A DNA stretch of 64,000 nt, taken from NCBI RefSeq assembly GCF_027912415.1, contig NZ_CP115175.1, positions 1,736,001 through 1,800,000 of the forward strand. Direction: 5' to 3'. The notes beneath the pieces were generated by a model, which was not told the origin of the DNA, ran no database searches, and saw only the letters and a list, made by a program, of their open reading frames with translations. Positions within the stretch are counted from its first letter, which is position 1. Every line of letters starts with the position of its first letter. A program made the translations under genes and the position numbers. Below are positions 35,510 through 43,796 of the stretch, piece by piece. The stretch comes from Homoserinibacter sp. YIM 151385 (GTDB lineage: Bacteria > Actinomycetota > Actinomycetes > Actinomycetales > Microbacteriaceae).

Positions 35510-36292
35510 GTGACGACGACGGCAGACGCCAACCGCATCCGGGTCATCAGCGCGAATGTGCGCATCCCCGTCGACGAGGGGGATGCGAGCTGGGAGGCGC
35601 GGGGCCCCCTCCTCGCGAGGACGCTCGCCGACGCGCAGCCGGACCTCATCGGCACGCAGGAGCTCACCAGCCTGCAGGCCCGCGACCTCCTCGAGGCGAT
35701 GCCGGGGATGCGGATGCTGGGCCGCGACCGCCGCGGCGGGCGCGATGACGAGCACTGCGCGATCCTCATCCGCGACGACCGCCTGGAGGTGCGCGAGCAC
35801 GGCGACTTCTGGCTCTCCGACACCCCCGACCTCGTCGCCAGCATCACCTGGGGGAACGCCTTCCCCCGCATCACCACCTGGGTGCGGGTGCGCGAGCGGG
35901 CGACCGGCCGCGAGCTCGTCCACGCGAACACCCACCTCCCCTACCGACCCGAGGATGCGGACGCCCGCGAGCGCGGCGCCCGGCTCATCCTCGACCGCCT
36001 CGAGGAGATCGCGGCCGGCGACCCGATCGTGCTCACGGGCGACTTCAACTGCGGGCCCGACTGCGCGGTCCACGAGATCCTCAGCGAGTCGCTCGCCGAC
36101 GTCCACGACGAGGGGCCGCACACCGGACCCGACGGCACCTTCCACGGCTTCACGGGCGAGCCCGGCGAGCGCATCGACTGGGTGCTGCAGCGCGGCCTCC
36201 GCCTGCGGGCCGCCCGCACCATGGACGAGCACGAGGGCACCGTCTGGCCCTCCGACCACTTCCCCGTGCTGGCCGAGCTCGACTGGCGCTGA
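35510..36292 (+). CDS. Endonuclease/exonuclease/phosphatase family hydrolase
   Basis: 260 residues from GTG 35510. EEP fold: IRVISANVRIP with the metal-binding Asn, DLIGTQELTSLQ with the conserved Glu, HANTHLPYRP, VLTGDFNCGPD and the C-terminal WPSDHFPVLAEL with the catalytic Asp-His. Probably a cytoplasmic magnesium-dependent phosphodiesterase or sugar/nucleotide phosphatase; substrate unknown. GTG 35510 follows TATGTT by 7 nt, favouring it over the in-frame ATG 35498, which would lie inside the -10 box. Confidence 0.88.
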   Translation: MTTTADANRIRVISANVRIPVDEGDASWEARGPLLARTLADAQPDLIGTQELTSLQARDLLEAMPGMRMLGRDRRGGRDDEHCAILIRDDRLEVREHGDFWLSDTPDLVASITWGNAFPRITTWVRVRERATGRELVHANTHLPYRPEDADARERGARLILDRLEEIAAGDPIVLTGDFNCGPDCAVHEILSESLADVHDEGPHTGPDGTFHGFTGEPGERIDWVLQRGLRLRAARTMDEHEGTVWPSDHFPVLAELDWR

Positions 36293-36332
36293 GCCCTCGA
36301 CTCGCGCCCGCGCACGGGCCTACCCTGTCGGC

Positions 36333-36752
36333 ATGGCCGGGCAGAAGACCCTCCCCCACGACGGCTCCGTCGACGCCTACCTCGCGGGCATCGAGCCGGA
36401 GCGTCGACGGCGGGATGCGGTGGAGGCCGTCGCCCTCGCGCGCGAGACGACGGGCGCCGAGCCGGTCATGTGGGGTCCGAGCATCGTCGGCTTCGGCTCG
36501 TACCACTCCCGCTCCGCGAGCGGACACGAGGGCGATGCGCCGCGCGTGGGGCTCTCCGGCCGGAAGACCGCGCTCACCTTCTACGGCCTCCAGGACCACC
36601 CCGAGGCCGGCCCGCTCCTCGTCCGCCTCGGGCCGCACACGCTCGGCACGGGCTGCGTCTACGTGAAGGATCTCGGCCGGCTCGACCGCGAGGTGCTCGT
36701 CGAGCTGCTGCGCCTCGCGTGGGCCTCCGAGCGCACCGGCGAGCAGGGCTGA
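36333..36752 (+). CDS. DUF1801 (YdhG-like) protein
   Basis: 139 residues. Typical DUF1801 pattern: DAYLAGIEPERRRRDA, EPVMWGPSIVGFGSYH, RVGLSGRKTALTFYGLQ and GTGCVYVKDLGRLD. Structure is related to the iron-sulfur scaffold CyaY-like fold, but function is unknown. ATG 36333 lies 6 nt after TACCCT, another leaderless-type start. Confidence 0.88.
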   Translation: MAGQKTLPHDGSVDAYLAGIEPERRRRDAVEAVALARETTGAEPVMWGPSIVGFGSYHSRSASGHEGDAPRVGLSGRKTALTFYGLQDHPEAGPLLVRLGPHTLGTGCVYVKDLGRLDREVLVELLRLAWASERTGEQG

Positions 36753-36773
36753 CGCGCGGGCGTCCGCATCGGG

Positions 36774-36792
36774 CGCTCCTCGATCAGCGGGC
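36774..36792. repeat. Variant of the CGCTCCTCGACCGGCGGGGA repeat, copy 2
   Basis: CGCTCCTCGATCAGCGGGC, between converging stop codons, with four to five differences from the copies at 29963 and 41335. Confidence 0.4.
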
Positions 36793-38145
36793 CTATTCGC
36801 CGCGCGAGACCCGCACCATCTCCTCGCGGGGCACGACCTTCACGCGGGCGCGGCCCTCGGGCTCGCCGAGCCCGATCTCGTGCTCGTCGAGGCGGTGCCA
36901 GCCCTCGAGGTCGGTGTAGGCGACGCCGCGCTCCTCGAGCAGCGCCGTCACGGCCTCCTCCTCGGGGTGGGCCGGCGTCCACCAGCTCGCCTGGTCGTTG
37001 ACGAGGTGCTTGATCGTCTCCATCGCATCCGACTTGGTGTGGCCGATGAGGCCGACCGGTCCGCGCTTGATCCACCCCGTCGCGTAGACGCCCGGCACCT
37101 GCTCGTTGTGGTGGTCGAGCACCTGGCCCTCGTGGTTCGGGATGACGCCGCGCTCGGCGTCGAAGGGCACGTCCGGCAGCTCGGAGCCGAAATAGCCGAC
37201 CGCGCGGTAGATCGCCTGGATCGGCACCTCGCGGATCTCGCCCGTGCCGCGGATGCCGCCTGCGCCATCCGGCTCGGTGCGCTCGTACCGGAACGCCGAC
37301 ACCGCGCCGTCCTCGCCCGCGACGACCTCGACCGGCTTCGCGAAGAAGTGCAGGTGGAGGCGACGCGAGGCCGAGCCGGTCTCGCGCTGGCGCCACTGGT
37401 TCAGGACCTTGTCGATCACGAAGACCTGCTTGTTCGACGAGATCGCGTTGCGCGAGGCCTCGTCGTAGTCGAAGTCCTCGTCGTGGACGATCATGTCGAC
37501 ATCCCGCAGCTCGCCGAGCTCGCGCAGCTCGAGCGGCGTGAACTTCACCTGCATGGGGCCGCGGCGGCCGAAGACGTGCACGTCGGTGACGGGCGAGGAG
37601 CTCAGCCCCTCGTAGACGTTCGCCGGGATCTCGGTCGGCAGCAGGTCCTCGGCGTGCTTCGCGAGCACGCGTGCGACATCCAACGCCACGTTGCCGACGC
37701 CGACGACCGCGATCGACTGCGCCTCGAGCGGCCACTCGCGCGGGTAGTCGGGGTGCCCGTCGTACCAGCTGACGAAGTCGGCGGCGCCGTAGCTGCCGGG
37801 GAGGTCGATGCCGGGGATGTCGAGGTCGGCGTCCTTGACGGCGCCCGTCGAGAAGATGACCGCGTGGTAGTGCTGCTTGAGGTCGTCGAGCGTGAGGTCC
37901 TCGCCGAAGCGGACGTTGCCGAAGATGCGGATGTCGCCGCGGTCGAGCACGTCGCGGAGCGCCGTGATGATGCCCTTGATGCGGGGGTGGTCGGGGGCGA
38001 CGCCGTAGCGGACCAGGCCGTAGGGGGCGGGCAGCTGGTCGAACAGGTCGATCGACACGTCGAAGGCGCGCTCGTGCTTGAGCAGGATGTCGGCGGCGTA
38101 GATGCCGGCGGGGCCGGCGCCCACGATGGCGAGACGGAGCTTCAT
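36793..38145 (-). CDS. fprA: Ferredoxin--NADP+ reductase, FprA type
   Basis: 450 residues of the adrenodoxin-reductase-like class. FAD-binding GAGPAGIYAAD (9-19), PYGLVRYGVAPDHPRIK (about 45-60), NADP-binding VGVGNVALDVARVLAKH (about 157-173), FGRRGPMQVKF and the C-terminal GWIKRGPVGLIGHTKSD, all typical of FprA. Transfers electrons between NADPH and ferredoxin in the cytoplasm. ATG 38145 is the start of the Rossmann domain; the longer frame upstream overlaps the prenyl synthase gene. Downstream of the polyprenyl synthase on the same strand, 58 nt apart. Confidence 0.95.
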   Translation of the reverse strand: MKLRLAIVGAGPAGIYAADILLKHERAFDVSIDLFDQLPAPYGLVRYGVAPDHPRIKGIITALRDVLDRGDIRIFGNVRFGEDLTLDDLKQHYHAVIFSTGAVKDADLDIPGIDLPGSYGAADFVSWYDGHPDYPREWPLEAQSIAVVGVGNVALDVARVLAKHAEDLLPTEIPANVYEGLSSSPVTDVHVFGRRGPMQVKFTPLELRELGELRDVDMIVHDEDFDYDEASRNAISSNKQVFVIDKVLNQWRQRETGSASRRLHLHFFAKPVEVVAGEDGAVSAFRYERTEPDGAGGIRGTGEIREVPIQAIYRAVGYFGSELPDVPFDAERGVIPNHEGQVLDHHNEQVPGVYATGWIKRGPVGLIGHTKSDAMETIKHLVNDQASWWTPAHPEEEAVTALLEERGVAYTDLEGWHRLDEHEIGLGEPEGRARVKVVPREEMVRVSRGE

Positions 38146-38203
38146 GGGGAGTCGTTCGTCCTTTCGGCGCGGTCGTCCGCGCGGAGGTGCTTCGGAGCCG
38201 TGG

Positions 38204-39268
38204 TCAGTTCGAGCGCTCGACGATCGCGTCGGCGAATCGCGTGAGGGCCTTCTTGACGGGCCCCTCGGGGAGCGGTGCGAGCGCGGCGACCGCCTCGGCG
38301 GCCCAGCGGCGGGCCTCCTCGAGCGTCGCCTGCGTGGCGGGATGCGCGCGCAGCTGCGCGATCGCGGCCGCGAAGTCGGCGGAGGCGGCCGGGTCGTCGA
38401 CCGCGCCCTCCTCGGCATCCACATCCCGCTCGATCCGCGCGAGGAGCTCGGCGGAGGCCGCGTCCTCGGCGGCCATGCGGCGCAGGTGGATGAGCGGCAG
38501 GGTCGGGATGCCGGCGAGCAGGTCGGTGCCGGCGCGCTTGCCGGTCTGCTCGGTCTCGGCCGAGAGGTCGATCACGTCGTCGACGAGCTGGAACGCGACG
38601 CCGACGCGCTCGCCGAAGACCTCGGCGGCGGCCCGGAACTCGTCGGGTGCGCCCGAGTAGAGGACGCCGATCTGCGAGGAGGCGGCGATGAGCGAGCCGG
38701 TCTTGTCGGCCAGGACCTGCAGGTAGTGGGCGACCGGATCCTCGCCGCCCTGCGGGCCGAGGGTCTCGTGGAGCTGGCCGAGGCAGAGGCGCTCGAAGGT
38801 GCGCGCGTGGAGGTCGAGGCCAACCGCGCCGAGGCTCGCGATGAGCTTGCCGGCACGCGCGAAGAGGAGGTCGCCGGCGAGGATCGCGACCGAGTTGCCC
38901 CAGACGGACTGCGCGACGGGGACGCCGCGGCGCAGCTCCGCCTCGTCCATCACATCGTCGTGGTACAGCGAGGCGAGGTGGGTGAGCTCGACCGCGGCCG
39001 CGCCCGTGACGACATCCGGGACGACGCCGCCGCCGAGCTGCGCGGTGAGGAGCGCGAGGGTGGGGCGCACGCGCTTGCCGCCCGCCTCCAGCAGGTAGCG
39101 GCTCATCGCATCCGCCATCGGGTCGGCGAAGCGGACCTCGGCGCGCAGGCGCTCCTCGACGAGCTCGAGGCCGTCCTCGACGGCGGCGGCGAGCCGGCGC
39201 TCGGCAGGGCTCGCGAGGACCTTCTCGCCGAGGCCCAGCGAGCCGGTCAGGGTGGGGGTGCGGCTCAC
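38204..39268 (-). CDS. Polyprenyl diphosphate synthase (long-chain trans type)
   Basis: 354 residues. Condenses isopentenyl diphosphate to build the isoprenoid side chain. GKRVRP (65-70) binds IPP; the first Asp-rich motif is DDVMD (104-108) and the second DDVID (230-234). Residues before the first motif (ASLYH) are small, as in long-chain synthases. Adjacent to menG, so it most likely makes the menaquinone tail. GTG 39268 overlaps the menG stop by 4 nt, giving translational coupling. Confidence 0.93.
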   Translation of the reverse strand: MSRTPTLTGSLGLGEKVLASPAERRLAAAVEDGLELVEERLRAEVRFADPMADAMSRYLLEAGGKRVRPTLALLTAQLGGGVVPDVVTGAAAVELTHLASLYHDDVMDEAELRRGVPVAQSVWGNSVAILAGDLLFARAGKLIASLGAVGLDLHARTFERLCLGQLHETLGPQGGEDPVAHYLQVLADKTGSLIAASSQIGVLYSGAPDEFRAAAEVFGERVGVAFQLVDDVIDLSAETEQTGKRAGTDLLAGIPTLPLIHLRRMAAEDAASAELLARIERDVDAEEGAVDDPAASADFAAAIAQLRAHPATQATLEEARRWAAEAVAALAPLPEGPVKKALTRFADAIVERSN

Positions 39269-40032
39269 TCGGCACCGCCCTGGGGGCGCGGCGAGCGGGT
39301 CGCGCGGCGCTTCGCGACGTGCGCGCGCACCGCCGCGTCCACGGGCTTCCGACCGCGGTGGAGGGCGACGACGCCGGCCGTGAGGTTCCGGTATGCGACC
39401 CGCGTGAACCCGACGCCGCGGATCCACTGGCTCAGCGTGCCCTGATCCGGCCAGTCCTCGATGGACTCCATGAGGTAGCCGTAGGCGTCCGGGTTGCTGC
39501 TCGAGGCGCGCACGATGAGCGGCATGATGCGCTTCAGGTACACGCGGTACCCCGCGCGGAGCAGCACGCGCGGCGGCTTCGAGAACTCGCAGATCACGAG
39601 CCGGCCGCCGGGCTTGAGCACCCGGTACATATCGGCGAGCGCGATGCGCGGCTGCGAGACGTTGCGGAGGCCGAAAGAGATCGTGACCGCGTCGAACTCG
39701 TCGTCGCCGAACGGGAGCTTCATCGCATCGGCCTCGACGAACTCGATGCCGGGGTGGCGGCGTCGCCCCTCCTCGATCATGCCCGCCGAGAAGTCGACCG
39801 CGACGACGCTCGCGCCGTGCTTCGCGTACGCCGCCGCCGACGCGCCCGTGCCGGCCGCGACATCCAGGATGCGCTCGCCGGGGCGCGGGTCGACGGCTCG
39901 CAGCGTCGCGACGCGCCACAGCTGGTCGTTGCCCACCGAGAGGATGGAGTTCGTCCGGTCGTAGCCGCGCGCGACCTGCGAGAACATGCCGGAGACCTGC
40001 TCCGGGTCCTTGCTGAGGTCCGCCCTGCTCAC
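39265..40032 (-). CDS. menG: Demethylmenaquinone methyltransferase
   Basis: 255 residues of the UbiE/MenG family. Class I SAM methyltransferase with motif I LDVAAGTGAS (56-65), and family blocks SQVARGYDRTNSILS, ISFGLRNV and CEFSKP. Performs the last step of menaquinone synthesis, C-methylation of demethylmenaquinone. Overlaps the prenyl synthase gene and is divergent from menF with 44 nt between starts, sharing a symmetric promoter region. Confidence 0.95.
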   Translation of the reverse strand: MSRADLSKDPEQVSGMFSQVARGYDRTNSILSVGNDQLWRVATLRAVDPRPGERILDVAAGTGASAAAYAKHGASVVAVDFSAGMIEEGRRRHPGIEFVEADAMKLPFGDDEFDAVTISFGLRNVSQPRIALADMYRVLKPGGRLVICEFSKPPRVLLRAGYRVYLKRIMPLIVRASSSNPDAYGYLMESIEDWPDQGTLSQWIRGVGFTRVAYRNLTAGVVALHRGRKPVDAAVRAHVAKRRATRSPRPQGGAE

Positions 40033-40038
40033 AGCCCC

Positions 40039-40070
40039 CGATCCTACCGAGATCCGGCTGGGTAGGATCG
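40039..40070. promoter_or_regulatory. Symmetric divergent promoter of menG and menF
   Basis: CGATCCTACC (40039-40048) and GGTAGGATCG (40061-40070) form a perfect 10-bp inverted repeat around a 12-nt spacer. Each half contains TAGGAT, a good -10 box, placed 8 nt before the GTG of menG (minus) and of menF (plus). The two polymerases would bind overlapping DNA, linking expression of the two genes. Confidence 0.65.
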
Positions 40071-40076
40071 GGGATC

Positions 40077-41324
40077 GTGAGCACCCTTGCGGACGACGTC
40101 CCCGCCTTCCGGGTGACGACCCGCGAGATCGCCCCCGCCACCTCCCTCCTCCCGCTCCTCGATGCGCGGCATCCGCTCGTCTTCGTGCGGCGCGGCGAGG
40201 GGGTCGCGGGCCTCGGCGAGGCCCTGCGGCTCGAGTTCTCGGGGCCGGATCGCTTCCGGGAGGCGGCCGCCGCCTGGAAGCGGATCGCGGCCGCGGCGAG
40301 CATCGAGGACCCGATCCGGCGCTCCGGCTCGGGGCTCGTCGCGTTCGGCGCCTTCGCCTTCGACGACGCCTCCGCGCGCGCGAGCGTGCTCATCGTGCCG
40401 CGCGTCGTGATCGGCCGACGCGACGGCGTGACCTGGACGACGACAATCGAGACGCCGGGCGAGCCGCTCGTCGAGCCGAGGCTCGCCGCCGCGCCGCTCG
40501 GCGACGAGTACCGCATCGCCCTCCACCCCGGTCGTCTCGACGGCGAGGGATACCGTGCCGCGGTGGGCGCGGCGGTCGAGCGCATCGAGGCGGGCGAGGT
40601 GCGCAAGGTCGTCGTCGCACGCGACCTCGAGGGGCGGCTGCCGGAGGGCGGCGACCTCCGCCGCGTGCTCATGGAGCTCGCACTCGGGTACCCCGACACC
40701 TGGAGCTTCGCGGTCGACGGGCTCATCGGGTCGAGCCCCGAGACGCTCGTCCGCGTCAAGGGCGGCCAGGTCTCGGCGCGGGTCCTCGCGGGCAGCATCG
40801 CCCGCGGATCGGATGCGGAGGCCGACCACGCGGCCGCGGTCGCCCTCGCGACGAGCACGAAGGACCTCGACGAGCACCGCTTCGCGGTCCGGAGCGTGCT
40901 GCAGGCGCTCGAGCCGCACGCGCGCACGCTCGCCGGGAGCGAGATCCCCTTCACCCTGAAGCTGCCGAACCTGTGGCACCTCGCGAGCGACGTCGAGGGC
41001 ACCCTCGGCGACGGCTCGACCGCGCTCGACCTCGTGGGCGAGCTCCATCCGACGGCCGCCGTCGCGGGCACGCCGACGGATGCCGCGCTCACGCTCATCC
41101 ACGAGCTGGAGCCCTTCGACCGCCAGCGCTACGGCGGCGCGGTCGGCTGGGTGGATGCGGCCGGCGACGGCAAGTGGGCGATCGCGCTCCGCAGCGCGGA
41201 GGTCGCCGAAGACGGCCGGATCACCGCCTTCGCGGGCGCCGGCATCGTCGCGGGCTCCGACCCCGACCAGGAGCTGGCCGAGACGAAGCTGAAGTTCCGC
41301 CCCGTCGTGGAGGCCTTCGGGTAG
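40077..41324 (+). CDS. menF: Isochorismate synthase
   Basis: 415 residues of the chorismate-binding family. Converts chorismate to isochorismate, the entry step of menaquinone synthesis. Conserved blocks: KVVVARDLEGRLP, GSSPETLVRV (about 219-228), VLAGSIARGSD, SEIPFTLKLPNLWHL, ELHPTAAVAGTP and FAGAGIVAGSDPDQE. MenF rather than anthranilate synthase is supported by the men context. Start GTG 40077. Confidence 0.93.
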   Translation: MSTLADDVPAFRVTTREIAPATSLLPLLDARHPLVFVRRGEGVAGLGEALRLEFSGPDRFREAAAAWKRIAAAASIEDPIRRSGSGLVAFGAFAFDDASARASVLIVPRVVIGRRDGVTWTTTIETPGEPLVEPRLAAAPLGDEYRIALHPGRLDGEGYRAAVGAAVERIEAGEVRKVVVARDLEGRLPEGGDLRRVLMELALGYPDTWSFAVDGLIGSSPETLVRVKGGQVSARVLAGSIARGSDAEADHAAAVALATSTKDLDEHRFAVRSVLQALEPHARTLAGSEIPFTLKLPNLWHLASDVEGTLGDGSTALDLVGELHPTAAVAGTPTDAALTLIHELEPFDRQRYGGAVGWVDAAGDGKWAIALRSAEVAEDGRITAFAGAGIVAGSDPDQELAETKLKFRPVVEAFG

Positions 41325-41334
41325 ACCCCGATCC

Positions 41335-41354
41335 CGCTCCTCGACCGGCGGGGA
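41335..41354. repeat. 20-bp intergenic repeat CGCTCCTCGACCGGCGGGGA, copy 3
   Basis: Exact match to 29963-29982. It sits between converging menF and epimerase-like genes, at the left edge of the catabolic island. Confidence 0.5.
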
Positions 41355-41363
41355 CGAGGCCTC

Positions 41364-42008
41364 TCAGCCGAGCAGGTCCGCCCAGCGGTCGGCGCCGCCG
41401 GCCGCGAAGAGGTCGGTGCCGACGACGAGCCAGTCGGCGCCCGCGGCGATCGCGTCGTCGGCGATGGCGCGCGTCACGCCGCCGTCGAGCCCGATCGGAC
41501 GGCCCGGTCCCCCGGCCTCCCGCAGCTCGGCGACCTTCGCGAGCACGCGCCGGTCGAAGGCGCTGCCGGCCTGTCCGGGCACGATCGACATGCACATGAC
41601 GGGCAGCCAGGACGGCACGGCGGCGGCCGGGGTCGCGAGCGAGACGGCGATGGCGGCCCGGCATCCCCGCTGCTCGAGGCGGTCGACGGCGGTGCGCCAC
41701 CCCGTGGACTCGGCGTGCACCACGACGGTGTCGCAGACCTCGGCCCAGGCGTCGACGATCGCGAGGGGCTCCTCGGCCATGAGGTGCGCCTCGCCGGTCA
41801 TGCCGGTGGTCTCGGCGATGCGCGCCGCGGCCGCCGGGTCGAAGCCGCCCGCGACGGCGAAGCGGCCGTCGGTCATGTCCCAGTGCAGGCGCCGCATCCC
41901 GCGCTCCGCGAGCGCGCGCACGGCATCGATGCGCGCGTCCTCCGGCACCGACCAGAGCGAGCCCGCGACCGCGACCGCGCCGGACGGGCCTCCCGCGACC
42001 TCAGCCAC
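41364..42008 (-). CDS. Ribulose-phosphate 3-epimerase-like protein
   Basis: 214 residues, TIM barrel of the RPE/AlsE family. Metal and acid-base residues are recognisable: HWDMTDG (His and Asp of the canonical H-x-D motif region), EAHLM (second His) and the C-terminal LDGGVTR Asp. The canonical early LSADF serine block is altered (SLWSVPED), and the usual VEPGFGG loop reads IVPGQAG, so it may prefer a different ketose phosphate, such as a hexulose-6-phosphate. GTG 42008 overlaps the SorC regulator stop by 8 nt. Part of the sugar island. Confidence 0.8.
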   Translation of the reverse strand: MAEVAGGPSGAVAVAGSLWSVPEDARIDAVRALAERGMRRLHWDMTDGRFAVAGGFDPAAAARIAETTGMTGEAHLMAEEPLAIVDAWAEVCDTVVVHAESTGWRTAVDRLEQRGCRAAIAVSLATPAAAVPSWLPVMCMSIVPGQAGSAFDRRVLAKVAELREAGGPGRPIGLDGGVTRAIADDAIAAGADWLVVGTDLFAAGGADRWADLLG

Positions 42009-42960
42009 CGGCCGCCGCGAGCACGGCCTCCGCGAGCCGGTCGTCGGTGACGAGGCTCGTGATGAGGCCGGCACGGGCGACCGCGCGGATCGCGGTCGCC
42101 TTCTCGGCGCCGCCCGCGACCGCGATGACGCGGGGGACGTCGACGAGCTGCGCGGAGCTGATGGAGACGCAGCGGCGCTGGAACTCGGGGTCGACGAGCG
42201 AGCCGTCCTCGCGGACGAGGATGCCGGCGATGTCGGCGACGCAGCCGAGCGCCTCGGCGCGCTCGACATCCGCGGCGGGGAGCACCTCGCGCACCTGCGT
42301 GCTCGCGGGATTCCAGCTGCCGACCGAGAGCACCGCGGTCGTCACCTCCGGGAACAGGCGGATGGCGCTGCGGATGTCGGGGTGGCTCTTGAGGCTCTCG
42401 GCGGTCTCGACGTCGCGCACGAACAGCGGCGAGAAGATCGGGTAGACGGCGCCGCCGGAGCGCTGCGAGATCTGCCGCACGAGCTCGATGGGCGAGGTCG
42501 CGAGGTCGCCCGCGACGAAGCCGGTGAGCTGGACGACGGTGACGCGCGGCAGCGAGGCGAGCTGCGTGGTCGTCGCGGTGAGGGTGCGGCCCCAGGTCAT
42601 CCCGAGCACCTCGTCCTCGCGGAGCGTGGTGCTGAGCAGGTGGGCCGCGGCGGCGCCGACCTGCTGGCGCACGCGCTCCTCGTCGCCGGTGGCGCGCACC
42701 ACGGTGCACTCGCCGATGCCGAGGACCTCGCGGAGGCGCTCGGCGAGGATCTGGTCGGGGACGCCGTGGTCGTCGATCGTGATCCGGACGACGCCCTCCT
42801 CCCGGGCGCGGGCGATGAGCCGCGCGACCTTGAAGCGCGAGATGCCGAGACGCTCGGCGATCTCGACGCGGGGGACGTCGTGCTCGTAGTGGAGCCTCGC
42901 GACCTGCACCATCAGGGTCCGGTCGTCGGGGGTCTCTCCCGGAGGCGGCGTTGCGCTCAT
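42001..42960 (-). CDS. SorC/DeoR-type sugar-responsive transcriptional regulator
   Basis: 319 residues. N-terminal helix-turn-helix VEIAERLGISRFKVARLIA (32-50), then the SorC effector domain (GMTWGRTLTATTTQL, DIAGILVREDG, VIAVAGGAEKATAIRA). SorC regulators sense sugar phosphates and control adjacent catabolic operons; EryD of the erythritol operon is an example. It is divergent from the SIS-kinase-aldolase-transporter operon. ATG 42960 sits inside the palindrome GCTCATATGAGC, which suggests autoregulation. An upstream in-frame ATG at 42990 is possible but would span the operator. Confidence 0.9.
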   Translation of the reverse strand: MSATPPPGETPDDRTLMVQVARLHYEHDVPRVEIAERLGISRFKVARLIARAREEGVVRITIDDHGVPDQILAERLREVLGIGECTVVRATGDEERVRQQVGAAAAHLLSTTLREDEVLGMTWGRTLTATTTQLASLPRVTVVQLTGFVAGDLATSPIELVRQISQRSGGAVYPIFSPLFVRDVETAESLKSHPDIRSAIRLFPEVTTAVLSVGSWNPASTQVREVLPAADVERAEALGCVADIAGILVREDGSLVDPEFQRRCVSISSAQLVDVPRVIAVAGGAEKATAIRAVARAGLITSLVTDDRLAEAVLAAAGG

Positions 42961-43064
42961 ATGAGCGATTACATCACGTTCTTGTTGCATATGTGCTCAC
43001 GATGCCTATGATGGCCCAGGTCGAGCCATACGCTCAACTGACCAGCCGATCCGCTCAGATGAGC
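42955..43064. promoter_or_regulatory. Cluster of GCTCANNTGAGC operators between the SorC gene and the catabolic operon
   Basis: Two near-perfect palindromes, GCTCATATGAGC (42955-42966) and GCTCAGATGAGC (43053-43064), flank a weaker site GCTCAACTGACC (43032-43043) and a related GCATATGTGCTCAC (42987-43000). The first covers the regulator's own start codon. The arrangement fits cooperative or looped binding by a tetrameric SorC protein. Confidence 0.65.
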
Positions 43065-43124
43065 ATCACTTCGATCCACGGCCCGCGTGATCGGCTCCCC
43101 CGCTGCGATGAAGGAGTACCCCCG

Positions 43125-43796
43125 GTGAGTGTCAACGGAGACGTCCTCGACGTGGCGCGCCAGCGTCTCGCCGCGGAGGCCGACGCCATCACCGCCCTCA
43201 TCGCCGGGCTCGACGAGGACTTCGTCCGCGCCGCCGCCCTCATCCTCGACACCCCCGGCAAGGTGTTCATCGGCGGCTCCGGCACCTCGGGCGCCGTCGC
43301 GCGCCGGATGGCGCACGTCTTCTCCGTCACCGGCACCCCCGCCGTCTTCCTCTCCCCGATGGACGCCCTCCACGGCGCCTCGGGCGCGATCGGCCCGGCC
43401 GACGCCGTCATCCTCATCTCGAACGGCGGCGCCTCGAGCGAGGTCATCGAGTCGGCCCGCATCGCCGCCTCGCACGGCGCCCGCATCATCGCGATCACCC
43501 GCGGCCACGAGACGCCGCTCGCGCGCGAGGCCGACCACAGCCTCCTCGTCGCCGTGCACGGCGACGCCGACATCGGCGGCACCATCGCGACCGGCATCAC
43601 GCTCGCGCAGTCGGCGCTCGGCGACGCGCTCGCCGAGGTCCTCATGCGCGCCCGCGGCTACACCTGGGCGCAGTTCATGCACACCCACCCGGCGGGCGCC
43701 GTCGGGATGCGGGAGCAGCTCCCCGAGGACCTGCCCCGTCTCGAGCTGCCCGGCCTCGACGAGCTGCCCGCCCGCGCGAAGACGGTGCGCGCATGA
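43125..43796 (+). CDS. SIS-domain sugar-phosphate isomerase
   Basis: 223 residues. Single SIS domain with the phosphosugar-binding GGSGTSG (50-56) and ISNGGASSE (98-106) loops; C-terminal WAQFMHTHPAGAVG is typical of KpsF/GutQ/6-phospho-3-hexuloisomerase relatives. Likely interconverts a ketose phosphate and an aldose (or 3-ketose) phosphate. GTG 43125 has AAGGAG 9 nt upstream, the strongest RBS in the cluster. First gene of the operon, overlapping the kinase gene by 4 nt. Confidence 0.85.
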   Translation: MSVNGDVLDVARQRLAAEADAITALIAGLDEDFVRAAALILDTPGKVFIGGSGTSGAVARRMAHVFSVTGTPAVFLSPMDALHGASGAIGPADAVILISNGGASSEVIESARIAASHGARIIAITRGHETPLAREADHSLLVAVHGDADIGGTIATGITLAQSALGDALAEVLMRARGYTWAQFMHTHPAGAVGMREQLPEDLPRLELPGLDELPARAKTVRA

